64,000 nt of DNA. Source: Plazaster borealis. Lineage: Eukaryota > Echinodermata > Asteroidea > Forcipulatida > Labidiasteridae. Positions 49,090 to 61,122 of this stretch are shown here, piece after piece. The notes under the pieces are model-generated. The model did not search any database and was not told where the DNA came from. It saw only the letters and a list, made by a program, of their open reading frames with translations. Numbering within the stretch: the first letter of the stretch is position 1; every line of letters starts with the position of its first letter. The stretch lies in NCBI GenBank assembly GCA_021014325.1, contig CM037463.1:20902026-20966025 (forward strand), read 5' to 3'. Both the position numbers and the translations under genes were made by a program.

Positions 49090-49537
49090 TAGGGTCGTAG
49101 ATTGGTAAATACTCCAACAAATAATGACCATAAAAACTTACTTTGGTAAAAGCACTGCAGCTGTTGATAGTATAAACAATTTTGAGAAAGGATCCCCTTC
49201 GAAGTAAATACTTTTGTTCGGATCTGTTTTCACCCCAATCAATTGAATCTGAGAAAAAATTCAGGCATGAATCGTTTCTCAGATTTCTGAGGGTTGGTGT
49301 CCGTTTGCGCATGATGCGGCCAGAGATGCGGTTGGTACCCGCTGTCTCCTCTCTAAACTTGGATGGATTCGACATTCCTGTGAAAATACTGTGACAGGGT
49401 TTTTTTCTTCAGAAAGTAGACACTGTATTCAGCTGAATTTTTCACATGTGACTTTTATTGTAGCCTTTTTGAAAATTTTGCCAATAAATCAGCTTTACGT
49501 TGACACAAAAAACACCCCAATCTATGACCATACCTTT
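49090..49537 (+). repeat. Interspersed repeat O, copy 2 with a B-like head
   Basis: The first 120 bp resemble MITE B (GGTAAATACTCC, GCACTGCAGCTGTTGATAGT). The rest matches 26663-27086 through GGTACCCGCTGTCTCCTC. Confidence 0.6.
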
Positions 49538-50060
49538 AACTGTTTGGTCATTGAACCACTCGAAGCGAAAAACTGCAACATGCGCTCCCAAAAAAGCAAA
49601 AGAAAGCTTCTATCAACTACATAACTTGTTTTTATTGTCATCCTCTTACAGTTGGACACGTTAACGCCAATTATAGGCCTTAATGACGGTCGAGGCATTA
49701 GCACTTACCAGCAACACGCCATCGATTTATCAATGAGGTGATTTTTTTTCCATCCGCTCATTAAGAAAAACAAAACAATCTATGACACTCTACTTTAACT
49801 GTTTGGTAATTAAACCACTCCAAAGCAAAAAATTGCAACATCAGCACAGCTTAAAATAAAATACAAAATAAGAAAAACAACAAGCATTTATCAACTTCAT
49901 TACTCGTTTTCATTGTCATCCCCTTACAGTTGACACGTTAACGCCAATTATATCCCTAAAAGACGGTCGAGGCACTAGCACTTACCAGCAACGCGTCATT
50001 GAATTATCGATGAGTTTTTTGTTTGTTCCATCCGCTCATTAAAAATAACTCCAAACAATG
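49533..50060 (+). repeat. Diverged 260-bp tandem duplication with exon-like sequence
   Basis: Unit starts CTTTAACTGTTTGGT at 49534 and 49794. Each has a pyrimidine tract and CTTACAG, then an open stretch. In unit 1 this reads LDTLTPIIGLNDGRGISTYQ then QHAIDLSMR and ends at ATGAG|gtgatt. Unit 2 keeps the frame only if read two bases into the stretch (one base lost) and lacks the donor. I do not recognise the peptide. Confidence 0.5.
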
Positions 50061-53000
50061 AATTTCTTCCATCATGACAATACTGACAACAATAGACTAA
50101 GAACTATTGTGTTAATTGGGTGTTAATTGTAACATTTTAAAAAACGATTTTAAACGTAACAATTACTGGTACTGATAGCTGTTACTGATAAGTAGCAATG
50201 TATTAAGAGTTATTACTTCTGAACATGAAATGAACGACATTCATTGACAATAACATTAAAGAAAAGGGCGAGAAATGTACGAGCATAAGGTATATTTTAG
50301 ACAAGGGTTTTGTTAATGTACTGCGAGTGTCTTGCAAACTTTACCTCCAACTTTAAGCTCACACAATAAGTTAATCAAAGTTTGATTCGTGTACCATCAT
50401 CAACACACCGAGGGTAGCCTTGCCTGGGTGGCGTGGGAGCCCCAGGGGTGAAGTGCTAAGTATTGAGTTTGAGGCATTCGGGAGAGCGCAGTGATGGGGG
50501 CCGGCGGAGCTCGATTCCCCACCAAGTGGCCGGGCCGATCCGGTCCCGACCGCAAGGAGGACCGAACAGGCACAGGACCATAAAATAACACCAGCATTTA
50601 CACTCAGTCTCAGTGACCACCGCTGGATACATTTTTCCGAATTTCCCGCCCTCCAATTAAGTGCAATGCTTGGCCACAGACTGACTGGGAAACGGACAGC
50701 TTAACGTCCGGGCACCATTAGCAACCCATAAAACAACTCTTTACTACCAAAGAGTATGACCAATGATAACGAGGATGAACAATAAAGCAATAGCAGCTGT
50801 GAGTGAGGAGGCTGTTCACTAAGCCGAGGACTGTGGGGAACAGCCCTATAAAAAAAACCCCAAAAACCAAAAAACCAATAAGCAATTAACAAAACAATAA
50901 TAAGAAATATAAACAAATAAACATGAGAGAATGCAAAGTGAACCGGTAAGGAGCTAATAAAACACATAATGCCAAGGCATAATGACCCAAATTTAGAGTT
51001 GCCTTTGAAATGAACGGTTGGTTCAACCATAGTTCAACACCTCGACGTTTCAATCAGTATGCTGTGGCAGTCTTCATCGGAGAGATGAAAAACAAAACCT
51101 CCTTTTTGTATTTCCCTTTAAGGTACGTGCATGCTTTGATTGAAAGGATTCCTCGGCATGGTTCTCACGGTTACGTTATTTTCCTCGAAAGCTCTAGATT
51201 CTTTGGAATGAACGCACTCGTCTGAGTGTTCAAAACTTCAGCTACATTCACTTACAAAAGAAAACCTGATACTATAAATAACACGTATGTTTCGCTGCTT
51301 CAGTTAAATGCAACCGATGATTCGAGGATGTTTATTGACATTCTCAAACATTTTCAATAAAAAACTCCGTGAAATCAATTACAGAGATTGAGTTTTCAGC
51401 CGGCCGTACTGTTTGGCCATTAGCTAAGTGTCTACGTGTCGTGGTTACTCTTACAGCAAACAGAGCGATTCTTAGACGCGAAATAGTGTTGACTCCTACC
51501 GTAGAAAGGTTCAAACTTTCCCCCTTCCTCATTCCTGCGGTATACTCCCTAAAACACATAGCCCATTGTAATAAAATGTTTGTCCCCGAGAAATGGCAAT
51601 CTCAACTGAAATACACCTATGATCACTGGGGGAAAAGTCCCCCTTATCTATTTTTGTCTACTTTAAGTTGACGCTCCATTATGTCAGATTTCTGTAGATT
51701 GTCAGCCATTGATTGCAAAAACAACTTGGGGCTAATAACGCAATTACAGAAGCGTGTCGAGATAAACCGGGATAGATTAACTTATAATTACAATAGATGA
51801 ATTTACATCACATGAATGACGTGTGTCGTAATGCTCTCGTCTATTTCCAAGCATGGAGGTAGTATGGGTGAACATGTTTCATGAAATGCACGACGTGTTT
51901 TGTTGCTGTATAATGGCCCCATGGACGTTTTCAAAACAGACGCTGGCGTAACTGAGGGTTTAGGTTGTTTGACTGGTTACTTTATTACCAGGCCAGGGTC
52001 CCTAACTATTGTAGTTATCTTTGCAGCAGTGGTGGCCGTCTGTACAATTCATTGAATAGCAGCCTCTGAACGTTAGAAAAAAAAGGCCTTGCTCCCAACG
52101 GTTTAACAAAAGACAGCAACACCACGATGCAAATTAGTCTGGTAGCACTTCGAGCCGAAACTAGCAGGCAATCGTTAACCGTGTATCGAGGGTGTATCAG
52201 GGTGTATCAAAGTCTAGTGTTCGGCCTGAGAAACATCATGTCTATACACACAGCTTGAAGACCTCAATCATGTTGTAGCGGCCATCTTGGTTTAGTATTC
52301 CTGTAAAACTATGGCCAAGGAAAGCGATAATGCATAACATATCAGAGTACCAGACTACACTTTGAATCCCAGGCTCTCTTAGAAATATATACCATGCCTA
52401 ATATGGGGCAGAGGGTATCCCCCCAATGTTCCCATACTTGAACGCACTAGTTTCCTCTTATACAGTACCCCCACCTAAAATCCTCTAAAGAATTCCTAAG
52501 ATTCCAAGCACACAATGAAGACACAATAGAAGGGGGTACCACCATAACAAGCACCAAATGTGAAATATTATAACTGGCTAAGGATTGACATTCGAATTGC
52601 TAAAAAAAAAAAAAAAAAAAAATCACCTTTAATTGCTTTTACCATCATCTATCAAAATATCTAAGCCACCTCCATTTAAAAAACAAAAAATCAAAAAACC
52701 CCAATCAAAAGCATAATAAGGACAGTGAGTTACGTGACGCATGTCTATTCCATTGTTCAGTGAAAGCAGGTAATTCGCCCGCGGTGGATGATTATGTATT
52801 ATTAATTTAAAATTAAGTAGTGTCACGTGTGCCGGCAACAACAGACCTTTTAATTCGCACGTAATTTTTATTTTTTAAGCAAGAGCTGCGACTTGGGCGT
52901 CCTTGAATAAATTAAACCGTGCGCGAGAGCAACAACAATAGCAACACGTAAAAAAAGGCAAATGCTTAAAAATGCTCTTGCGTACTACGAAACGAGTACA

Positions 53001-54299
53001 TTTGTTTACCTGTTTTAGGAATTAAGACATTTGAGGGCACAGTTTGCCTTACCATGTGTCTTGAGTTGCTACACACAAAAATGGGCTGGGTTGAGAGCGT
53101 TGACAAATTATTAAACATTTTGTGTATGGTTAGGGCATGGAGGTATATGGTTAGGGTTAATGTTTTAGGGCTTGAGCGTCTCTGTATGGCAGTTTTGAGC
53201 GTTGTACAAGAAGTAACAGTGCTATTATTATTGTTGATACTATTGTTTACGCGTAAGGTTGATGTTTTGTAGACAAAGTACAAGAAGATTGACAAAAACC
53301 TGACAAGTTTTATGTCACTACTAAAAAGTTTGATGACCAAATTTGACGAAACTGTCATAGATGGGCTGTGTGTTTTTGACTGAAAAAAGAGGTGAGAATT
53401 GATTCCCGTCCAAAAAAGAAAACCTGATGATCTTTCTCTTTAAAAGAAGGAATTGTAAGAAACAGACACGTGACATATTATAACCAGTTATAAACGAGTT
53501 ATTTTGCTTAAAAGTCAAGTCAAGTCACAAAGCAATTGTTGCTCAAGTTAAGTCAAGTCAAGTCACAAGTCATGTAATGATCCGAAAAAAGGTAAACTCT
53601 CATCACATTGTGACAAACTTAAGTACAATCAAAATCTGCGATGCGATCAAGCAAAATGGGTCGTTTGTCGACCCAGGTCATATGTTTTCTTTTACATTTG
53701 ACAAGAACATAACCTATGCTTTAATACTGTTAAAACCCCATGTTGATACCACCTTTGGTTCAGAAGTTGGTGAAAGTAGAAGCACCAAGATATGCGAGAG
53801 AATGAAACCGAGAAAAGGGGTTTTAAAGTCGAGTTGTTTATTGAAACTTCATCGGCACATTTTCTTTCAATGCTAACTTTAACCCCTTTTTGATGCTATT
53901 TATCTGGAAGGAAGTTGCCAATATAAAATAAGATATATTTAAGCATCTAAATTTACAATGTTTTTGTTGTTGAAAATTTCACATGTTGGCCTGTTTTGGC
54001 TTGTTTCTCCATACTGATATTTCCGACAAACGACTCATTTAGCTTGATCGCATGTTGACAGACGAGTTATTCAATTTTTCAATAAATCAAAGCTCATCTA
54101 TGTACCGCATTCATTTCGTGAGAAAAAGAATTGGTGAAAAAACCCCGTAACTTTTTCGGATGGGTTTTCAGGTGGTGAACGAAATTTGATGTCGTCGCAG
54201 GTCCATTAACAACCTTTGTTTTACATGTCTTACAACGGCACTTTTTATTCGTGGAACTGTCATACTTTTTTGAAGCCGTAGTTTACCACTTTCGGTGTG
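50061..54299. other. Intergenic region
   Basis: No gene recognised. A GC-rich patch at 50410-50590 includes GAGCTCGATTCCCC, reminiscent of a Pol III B box, and may be a SINE fragment. A GTCAAGT tandem tract lies at 53514-53570 and a poly-A tract at 52602-52622. Confidence 0.35.
52390..52560 (+). repeat. Interspersed repeat I, copy 2
   Basis: TACCATGCCTAATATGGGGC, AAAATCCTCTAAAGAATTCC and AAGCACCAAATG match copy 1 at 32676-32880. Confidence 0.6.
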
Positions 54300-55076
54300 A
54301 AAGACGACATGGGTGATCAGAATAGTCTGCTAGATATGATGTGTTCAAAGGACGGTTTCGTTTTAATGAGCAGAAAGGATGGTCAGGGGTGACTTGCCTT
54401 CACACAACACCACGGTTCAATTAAAGGAGTCATCGACTCCTTACCACACAAATTCACAGTAATTGAGATATAAATTCAGCCTGACAAAAAAGTCCCTTTC
54501 ACTAAACACACAACAAAACACCCCTTTTCAGAGTTCAGTTAACCGAAGCGGAGGAACAACCTGTTGAGCATTTTGACTGTTCAAAACTAAAAGCCGTTCA
54601 CCAGTGCTGCTTTACTATGGCGACCTCGACCAGAAAAAAAATGTCGTACTGGGACCCTCGGTCAATATTGACAAGCACTTCGAAATAGAAAGTGTGTAAG
54701 AAATTTGTCCGTCACATATATAACAGAGTGTGTGCGATTTGAAGTGCATCGAGAACGGACTCATCGGATGGGGGATGCGAGGGACGAGGGGCGTCTTTAA
54801 AAAATTAAGCGTGTATTAGATTGCGTCCGCCACAACTGTGGTGCGGAATGAGGAAATCTATATGAAGTCATTCACTTCTGCGGAGAGGGAAATTGAGTTC
54901 CACATACGCAGCGTCGCCGTTGGAGATATATACCTGCTTGTTGCCACTCCACGACACGGTTGTCTTGTAATACGATCAGGCACTACACACTTACCGGAGC
55001 CCGAAGTGTACAGCACTGGATTCCAACGTGTACGACAAAAAAAGGTTAATTTGGTTTAAATGCAGAAAACAACGAC
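54300..55076. other. 5' flank of the receptor exon
   Basis: Probable promoter and 5' UTR of the receptor gene. A 73-codon frame opens at 54838 and ends at 55059, 18 bp before the receptor ATG. It resembles no family I know and may be an upstream ORF or chance. No TATA box was convincing. Confidence 0.3.
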
Positions 55077-55812
55077 ATGACTCGGTGGAATCGAACGCTG
55101 TTTGTTTATCTCTGGACTATGGTTATTTCTGTTGATTTTTGCACACCGAGGAAAATCAATTTGGGGCTACTGTTTCAGTGGGAGGGGGCTAATCCCGTAG
55201 GGTCACGGGGTGGTGGGGCGGCTAAGATAGCCATCGACGAGATCAACTCGGAGAAAGGGAGGCAGCAATATGGAGCTATACACGCTGCCGGCCACCAACT
55301 TGACTTTGTTTGGAAAAATACAAACTGCGAAACGAAAGTGGGCCTGCCGGTCTTCAGCGACCTCCACACCAACGACAACGAGTTCGGGAGGGCCGTGGAT
55401 GCGTACATCGGACCAGGGTGCAGCATCATCTGCGAGCCCGGGGGAATACTGGCAGCTCACTGGAAGGTGCCGGTCGTGTCGTGGGGTTGTACCTCCGATA
55501 CCCTCTCCCAGAAGGAGACGTACCCAACGTTTGCCCGCACTGCGGCCCCGAGCAAGTTCAGCGCGCCGTTCTTCACGGCCATCATGAAGAATTTCAACTA
55601 CGACCAGGTGGCGATCATCTACTCCTCTCACCATCTCTGGTCTCTCACGGCCCAGATCTTGAAGACGGACTTTGAGGAGAATAACATCACTGTTGCCAAT
55701 TTTAATCAATTTGAACCTCTAGAGAAACTTGCGGAGACAAATTCGGTGAGCATTCAACGAGAGGCGGGGAATAAGTTTAAACAGTTGCAGGCTGCAAAGG
55801 ATTCATCCAGAG
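55077..55812 (+). CDS. Natriuretic-peptide-receptor-like / receptor guanylyl cyclase, exon 1 (5' partial gene)
   Basis: Encodes 245 residues plus one base. A hydrophobic N-terminal stretch (about residues 8-21) reads as a signal peptide. The rest is the start of an extracellular ANF-receptor-type (type I periplasmic-binding-fold) domain. Family marks are C84 and C115 in GPGC, expected to form the first disulfide, then GGILAAHWKVPVVSWG (about 122-137) and YDQVAIIY. The likely donor is CCAGAG|gtctgt at 55813; reading on gives only eight more residues and a stop. I found no downstream exons for the transmembrane, kinase-homology or cyclase parts before 64000, so the gene probably continues past the window. 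It could be a membrane guanylyl cyclase (the class that includes sea urchin sperm-peptide receptors) or a clearance-type receptor without a cyclase. The exon is clearly more GC-rich than its surroundings. Confidence 0.88.
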
Positions 55813-56091
55813 GTCTGTATCTTTCAAGTTTTCACTGAATTTAGATTTCAAAATGTAGGAACTGATTTACCACTGTTTTTAAGTGTGATTTTAAATTTTT
55901 GCATGGGAGATGTTGAAACTTTTTGCGGTGGCACATTGAAGTAATATTTGGATACGAAACGACTTAGGTATACGAAACGACTTTGGGTACCGGTGCTGTA
56001 TACTCGCACTCGGTACTATTACTCCAGTACTATTCGAGTACCGTTTTGATGGTACTCGTACTTGTACACGTACGCCTGCCGACCCGTACGC

Positions 56092-56315
56092 CAACTGGGT
56101 TGCTAAAATTGACACCATTGGTGTTGTCACATATAGATACCGGAAAAAAAACAAACAAAATTTACACCACAGGGTGTTAAAATAACACTAACTTCTGCCA
56201 ACACGATTACATTTGTGTTATTAAAACACCCTATGATGTTAATTTTGATTCTCTCTTGGGTATCTATATGTGACAACACCCATGGTGTAAATTTTAACAC
56301 CTCAGTTTTTGCAGT
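56092..56315. mobile_element. TA-type MITE family G, copy 4
   Basis: Contains TTGACACCATTGGTGTTGTC and ends GTTTTTGCAGTG. The left terminus is degraded. It sits between two blocks of TACTCG-type repeats. Confidence 0.68.
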
Positions 56316-56504
56316 GGTGACGTGCTTGAAAGGAATAGAAGAACTTAAAGCTCCTGGAAAGGAAAATTGAAGTTGTCTATAATGCATTTGTGTACAGAAG
56401 ATGGTTAATGCAACAAGCACACATTGTCGTCTAAAGATTAGTGAAAAGAAAGGGGACACATGTTTGTACACCTCATTTTGCATTTCGTAAAAATTAATAG
56501 TGTT

Positions 56505-56660
56505 CGTATACTCGTATTTGGAGATCCAAGTATCTGGTACTCGGCTCTTAAACTTGGTACTCGGATGTCAGAATACTCGATGCTTAGGTACTATTCAAAC
56601 TTGATGGCCCTTGTACTCGTACTCGAGTCTACTCTGTCAACCTAGCACTCGGCAGGACTT
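56505..56660. repeat. TACTCG-rich block
   Basis: Shares GGAGATCCAAGTATCTGGTA with the array at 61579-62110. A further piece lies at 55960-56090, on the other side of MITE G copy 4. Confidence 0.6.
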
Positions 56661-58149
56661 GATACTCTACTGAAAAGTGCTTGAATAAAACCCTGGTAAA
56701 CAGTTTGCGATTCAGATTTGATTTTTTTTCTCAGTCATTGCCAATACTGTAGGGCCTACTAAGATTTTAAATAATAACAAAATGACCCAGTATGTGCACA
56801 TGCGTATAATTGGTTTACGATCTTCAACCAGGTTTTATTCTTCCTTGCTCCCAGTAAATTATTATACAATGTGCTTTGTTCTCGACTTGTAACGTTTTTA
56901 CACATACTGATAAAGAATATAATGTATACTTGTATAGTTTTTGTTGATTAAATCACAGTATTGTGACAAGGGCGAAACAGTTACCGTTTTGTATGACGTA
57001 GCAAGTAGTCGTATACTGTGTGTTTCCTTGGGAATAGCTGCGAACATTACCGCCAAAGCAATAACAAGCTTGTTGAGATTTGCATTCACTACAATTTGTT
57101 GTTATTTTGTGTTGCTATACAGCGAACATAAAAACGAACAAAAGCAATGTTCACGCTAACTAACGCGATAGAACGAGGCTGTTAAATAAAAAAATGTTGA
57201 TAATTATCGATAGCAATATTGATTATATTGATATTGATTATCCGACCGCTCATTGGTATAACAAGTTTATACCAGTACCAGCCACCCAGAAAAAAAAGTT
57301 CCGTCTGAAGTACTGTAAAAAACAAACAAACAAACAAGGTAAACAAACACCAGTATTTGAAGTTCCGAGATATTTGATACAATGTTTCATGCTACAGAAT
57401 AAGAAAATGCCCCGCATTTTTTAAAACATATATATAATAGGGGCCTAATAATAAATAAACAAATATTAAAATAAATAAATAAATGAATAAAATAAATAAA
57501 AAATAAAACAAAAAACTACCTGTACATGTAAGTCATTGCATATAATATTTCCGTGTACAACTGACCCTCCATTGTTAGATATTCTACAAAAAAATGATAT
57601 AAATTCGTCTCGTTGTCTGTCTTCAGAAATCGGAACTTCACATAAAAATTGAAACAACATTCGAATTTTTTTGTGTGAATGCAAACAAAAAACAAACACT
57701 ACAAACAAACAAATACCCCAACACACCAACAAACACCCGAGCACCCCAACAGGGCCTTTTACATAAACATAGGATTGTTAGGTCTGGGATATTGTGGAAA
57801 AGTGTTCACTGAAATTTCCCTTAAATATTTTAACTCCTCAACAATATGGAATGTGGGATTAATAAAGCAAGCAGAATCTGTCAGCACTTAGTCCTAAATT
57901 GATTGGTCAGCACTCCGCCTTGACCTTAAATCAATATGGCTTCACGTAGTTGACAAACAGATCCCTTTCTTATGCTGTGGCGATCAATAACAGATTACAA
58001 ATTTGTGTGTTAACAATGACTTGAACGAGCACTTCATCAGATGGGGAAATTTCCCCTTTATGTGTTAATAGTACTTTGGTCTCTTTCGAAAAATAAACCC
58101 CACATTCTAGGCTTAGGCTTGGACTTAGGCTCCGTAAGTCATTTAATAA

Positions 58150-58676
58150 AAAAATAAAAATAAAAAGACATATTGTAAAGCGCCTAATGCAAAAGCCTCC
58201 AAGCGCATAAAGAGAACAATAAAATATACAATGAGTGAAAGATACATTACAAGTAAGCAGATTACAAATAAGCAGCTTCAACCAAATAAGCAGCTTCAAA
58301 CAAATGAGTTTTTAACAGAGACTTAAAGCAGTGTAAAGAACTAGCCTGCCGAATATGCAAAGGAAGACTATTCCAAAGAAATGGAGCAGCTTAAGAAAAT
58401 GGTCTTTGACCATAAAAAATGGAAGACGCTCTTGTAGTTGTGGTAAGCAATGACTGTTGAGATGAACGTAAAGTCCGAGTAGGGGAATAATGGTGAACAA
58501 GTTCGGATAAATAAGCAGGAGATTGACATGTTTGAGCTTTGAAAGTTAACAAAATAATTATATAAATTGTACGAAACTTAACTGGGAGCCAATGCAATTT
58601 CATTAGTACTGGTGTATGGTGAGAACGAGGCAAGCAAGAAACGAGGCGAGCAGCAGTGTTTTGTACCCGTTGGATT
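58150..58676 (-). pseudogene. LINE reverse transcriptase C-terminus and 3' tail (CR1/L2-like)
   Basis: On the minus strand it reads IQRVQNTAARLVSCLPRSHH, then TPVLMKLHWLPVKFRTIYII, then LRSSQQSLL, and after one stop AAPFLWNSLPLHIR. These are standard C-terminal phrases of CR1/L2-type non-LTR reverse transcriptases. The 3' end repeats FEAAYL-VEAAYL, then GCGCTTTACAATA and a T-rich tail. 5' truncated, at least one stop, not functional. Confidence 0.88.
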
Positions 58677-58798
58677 TAGAAATCGTGTGTTTTCCTTATG
58701 GGGCTTCAACCAGGTGGACGGCGCCTTTAGCCGAGATCAAGCTCAGGCCGTGGTTTCGAAAGGGTTAAGACAAGTGATAATGTACTGAACACTTTAGA

Positions 58799-58968
58799 TG
58801 CATGCTATGGTGGCCCTGAAGGGACATCGCATATCGCAAATATTCGCGATTAATTTCACGACATCACACAAGTCTGCGCACGAAATTGCAATTAATTTCA
58901 CGACATCTCACAAGTCTGCGCACATATTTGCGATATGCGATGTCCCTTCAGGGCCACCATAGCATGCA
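58799..58968. mobile_element. Inverted-repeat family J, copy 2 (perfect 45-bp arms)
   Basis: Arms 58799-58843 and 58924-58968 are perfect reverse complements, starting TGCATGCTATGGTGGCCCTG. The 80-bp loop is a direct duplication of a unit containing TTTCACGACATC and CAAGTCTGCGCAC. Confidence 0.85.
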
Positions 58969-59279
58969 GTTAAGTTATGAATACACAAAGTAGAGAAATA
59001 ATGGAGGCAGAAATGATCACTTGCCTTTTGACTCCAAATTCATATTTTGTTTAGCTGTTCTGACATAGTATAGTCGGGACAGCTATTGTTTTCGTCAAGA
59101 TTTGTGTTTGTTTTTCTTCCTTATATTATTTCTTTCCGTCAAAATCCAATAGGATTTGTACACGCATTTTGTTCTCTCCTAAAGTCATACTTAGCTTAAT
59201 ACGAAATAGTCGGATCCTGTATTCATATCAAAGCTTGGGTTATGAAGTTGTCGTTAAATGTAATAAGCTCAACTTAATT

Positions 59280-60190
59280 TATTAGTTCACTAAGTTATAA
59301 TGACATGATTATTTAATTAGCCAATCTTGAGACCACCATGTCTCAAAAGGTATACGTCCGATCATCAAACATTTCGATTATATACTTGAGGGATATGTAT
59401 AACTATGTGATGGCCTAGGACGATGTCAAAAGGGAATCATTTATTGTGCGTTTTGTATGTGTGTACAAAACCCATGGCTTTGAAAAGTGTAGGTATTTGG
59501 TTGGTCAAAAAACACAACTTTTCAAAATAAGTTCAATTTTAGTTACCTATAATACACAAATCATTTTGAAAACACAAATGCTTTTACTAAGAGTTATTCC
59601 AGGCCATTAAAACTAATCAAAGTGCAATTTATGTACTTCCATGATAATTAACGATTATGTGATAAATATGACACCATGGCTCGCTTGCTCTTTTGGGCAA
59701 TCCTCGCAAAGTGTATGAGATTGCCGCACTCATTCTAAACTTGATCAAGTCCATGTCCTATTTACGACCAATGCTATTGCGTATTTTGTAGAATATACAT
59801 AGACTCCTTACTGTCAGAGACTTAAACATGTCTATTCATTTACCAGAGGGTGCAAGCTCAGCGCAAAGTAAACAATTTGTTTGCGTGACTGCTTAGCAAC
59901 GGTTTATTTTCTGACACAATGTATCACACTAAATAAAACTTCGGAGTCTATACATTAATATAGGAAAGTAAAAATGTTATGCCTTTTTGCATGACTGCTT
60001 GCAACGGTTTATTTTCTGACACAATGTATCACACTAAATAAAACTTCGGAGTTTGTACATTATTCTAGGAAAGTAAAAATGTTATGACTTGTTGCATGAC
60101 TGCTTGCAACGGTTTATTGTCTGACACAATGTATCACAATAAGTTAAACTTCGGAGTCTAGACATTATTATGTACGAACGCGCTGATGGT
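59280..60190 (+). repeat. Repeat block related to 1-1040, with about 105-bp tandem units
   Basis: TCTTGAGACCACCATGTCTC matches 962-981. Three tandem units near 59880-60170 share GACTGCTTGCAACGGTTTAT and AAACTTCGGAGT, phrases also found at 600-790. Confidence 0.7.
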
Positions 60191-60302
60191 TTCACCATTG
60201 GTAGTGTCACTAAATTCGGTTCCATTTATGCTGTATGATACCTTCAAAACATATATTTTCTTTTGATCAGGCTAATTGTGCCCTGATTTATGGTTCGCTT
60301 AA

Positions 60303-60735
60303 GGGTCTGTACACGTTTGGTAATCACTCTTAAAATTAATGGCAACAAAAACCTACTTGGTTAGAAGTACAGCAGCTTCCGATAGTATAACGCATTTTGA
60401 GAATCATTTCACTTTGAAGTAATGTGGTTATAAGAGTAACTATAAATTTAAATATGAATAGTAAACTTGCGGGTACAACATGTTACACATGGTTGTACCC
60501 GCAAGTTTTTATATTTTATATTATATTTATTCTCTATTTCTCCTCTCATGCAAAAGCTTCAAACAACATTTAATGTGGTTATGAAAAAAGATATCAGTTT
60601 TTATCCCCCAAAATTTGAATCTGAGTGTAACGTTTCTCAGATTGTGTATTCCAATACGGATTATTCTCCCTGCGTGGACATAACCGCTCCGGATTTTCGG
60701 CGATATCTCAAAAACGCTACCAACTTTTGAAATTA
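60303..60735 (+). mobile_element. MITE family B, copy 7, with a nested hairpin insertion
   Basis: Starts TTAAGGGTCTGTACACG at 60299. The 3' end is lost near 60735. A 139-bp insert at 60432-60570 splits it. Confidence 0.8.
60432..60570. mobile_element. Hairpin insert inside MITE B copy 7
   Basis: Flanked by the 12-bp direct repeat TAATGTGGTTAT (60420-60431 and 60571-60582). Inside is a strong hairpin with arms AAACTTGCGGGTACAAC and GTTGTACCCGCAAGTTT. Confidence 0.7.
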
Positions 60736-60819
60736 ACTTGTAGATACGAACCCTGCCTAGAAGATAAAACTATGACATCTCTAAATGTTTTTCAAGGATA
60801 GTTGATTAGTTTTCGCTGT

Positions 60820-61122
60820 TTATTGGTGAGATTTTGGGCATCTGACAATTCTGACAGGTATATGTTTAATACGATCTGTTGTTTTCTTGAAACCGGAATG
60901 AATAATATGACAGAAATCTATAATTTGCAATTCCCATGGCTTTTCACTTTGGACGTGTAACCAATTGTCGTTCTTGGAAGCTTTTAACTCCGCGAGTGAT
61001 TCACTTAGGAGTTCCGTACCGACATCCTCTGTCTGATTGTCATTGCATCTAAACCTATCGTCGGGCTCCTCAACAAAATTGACTTTGACAAGCCATCGAG
61101 TGAACTGAATCTGTAATGTCAT
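60820..61122 (-). other. Unassigned 100-codon open frame
   Basis: Complex, protein-like composition (WLVKVNFVEEPDDRFRCN early, KPWELQIIDFCHIIHSG later). No family recognised and no splice context assigned. Could be an exon of an unknown gene or a transposon remnant. Confidence 0.25.

Noticed and set aside
55203..55709. 168-codon minus-strand open frame
   Set aside because: It lies antisense to the receptor exon and owes its length to that exon's GC-rich codon use.
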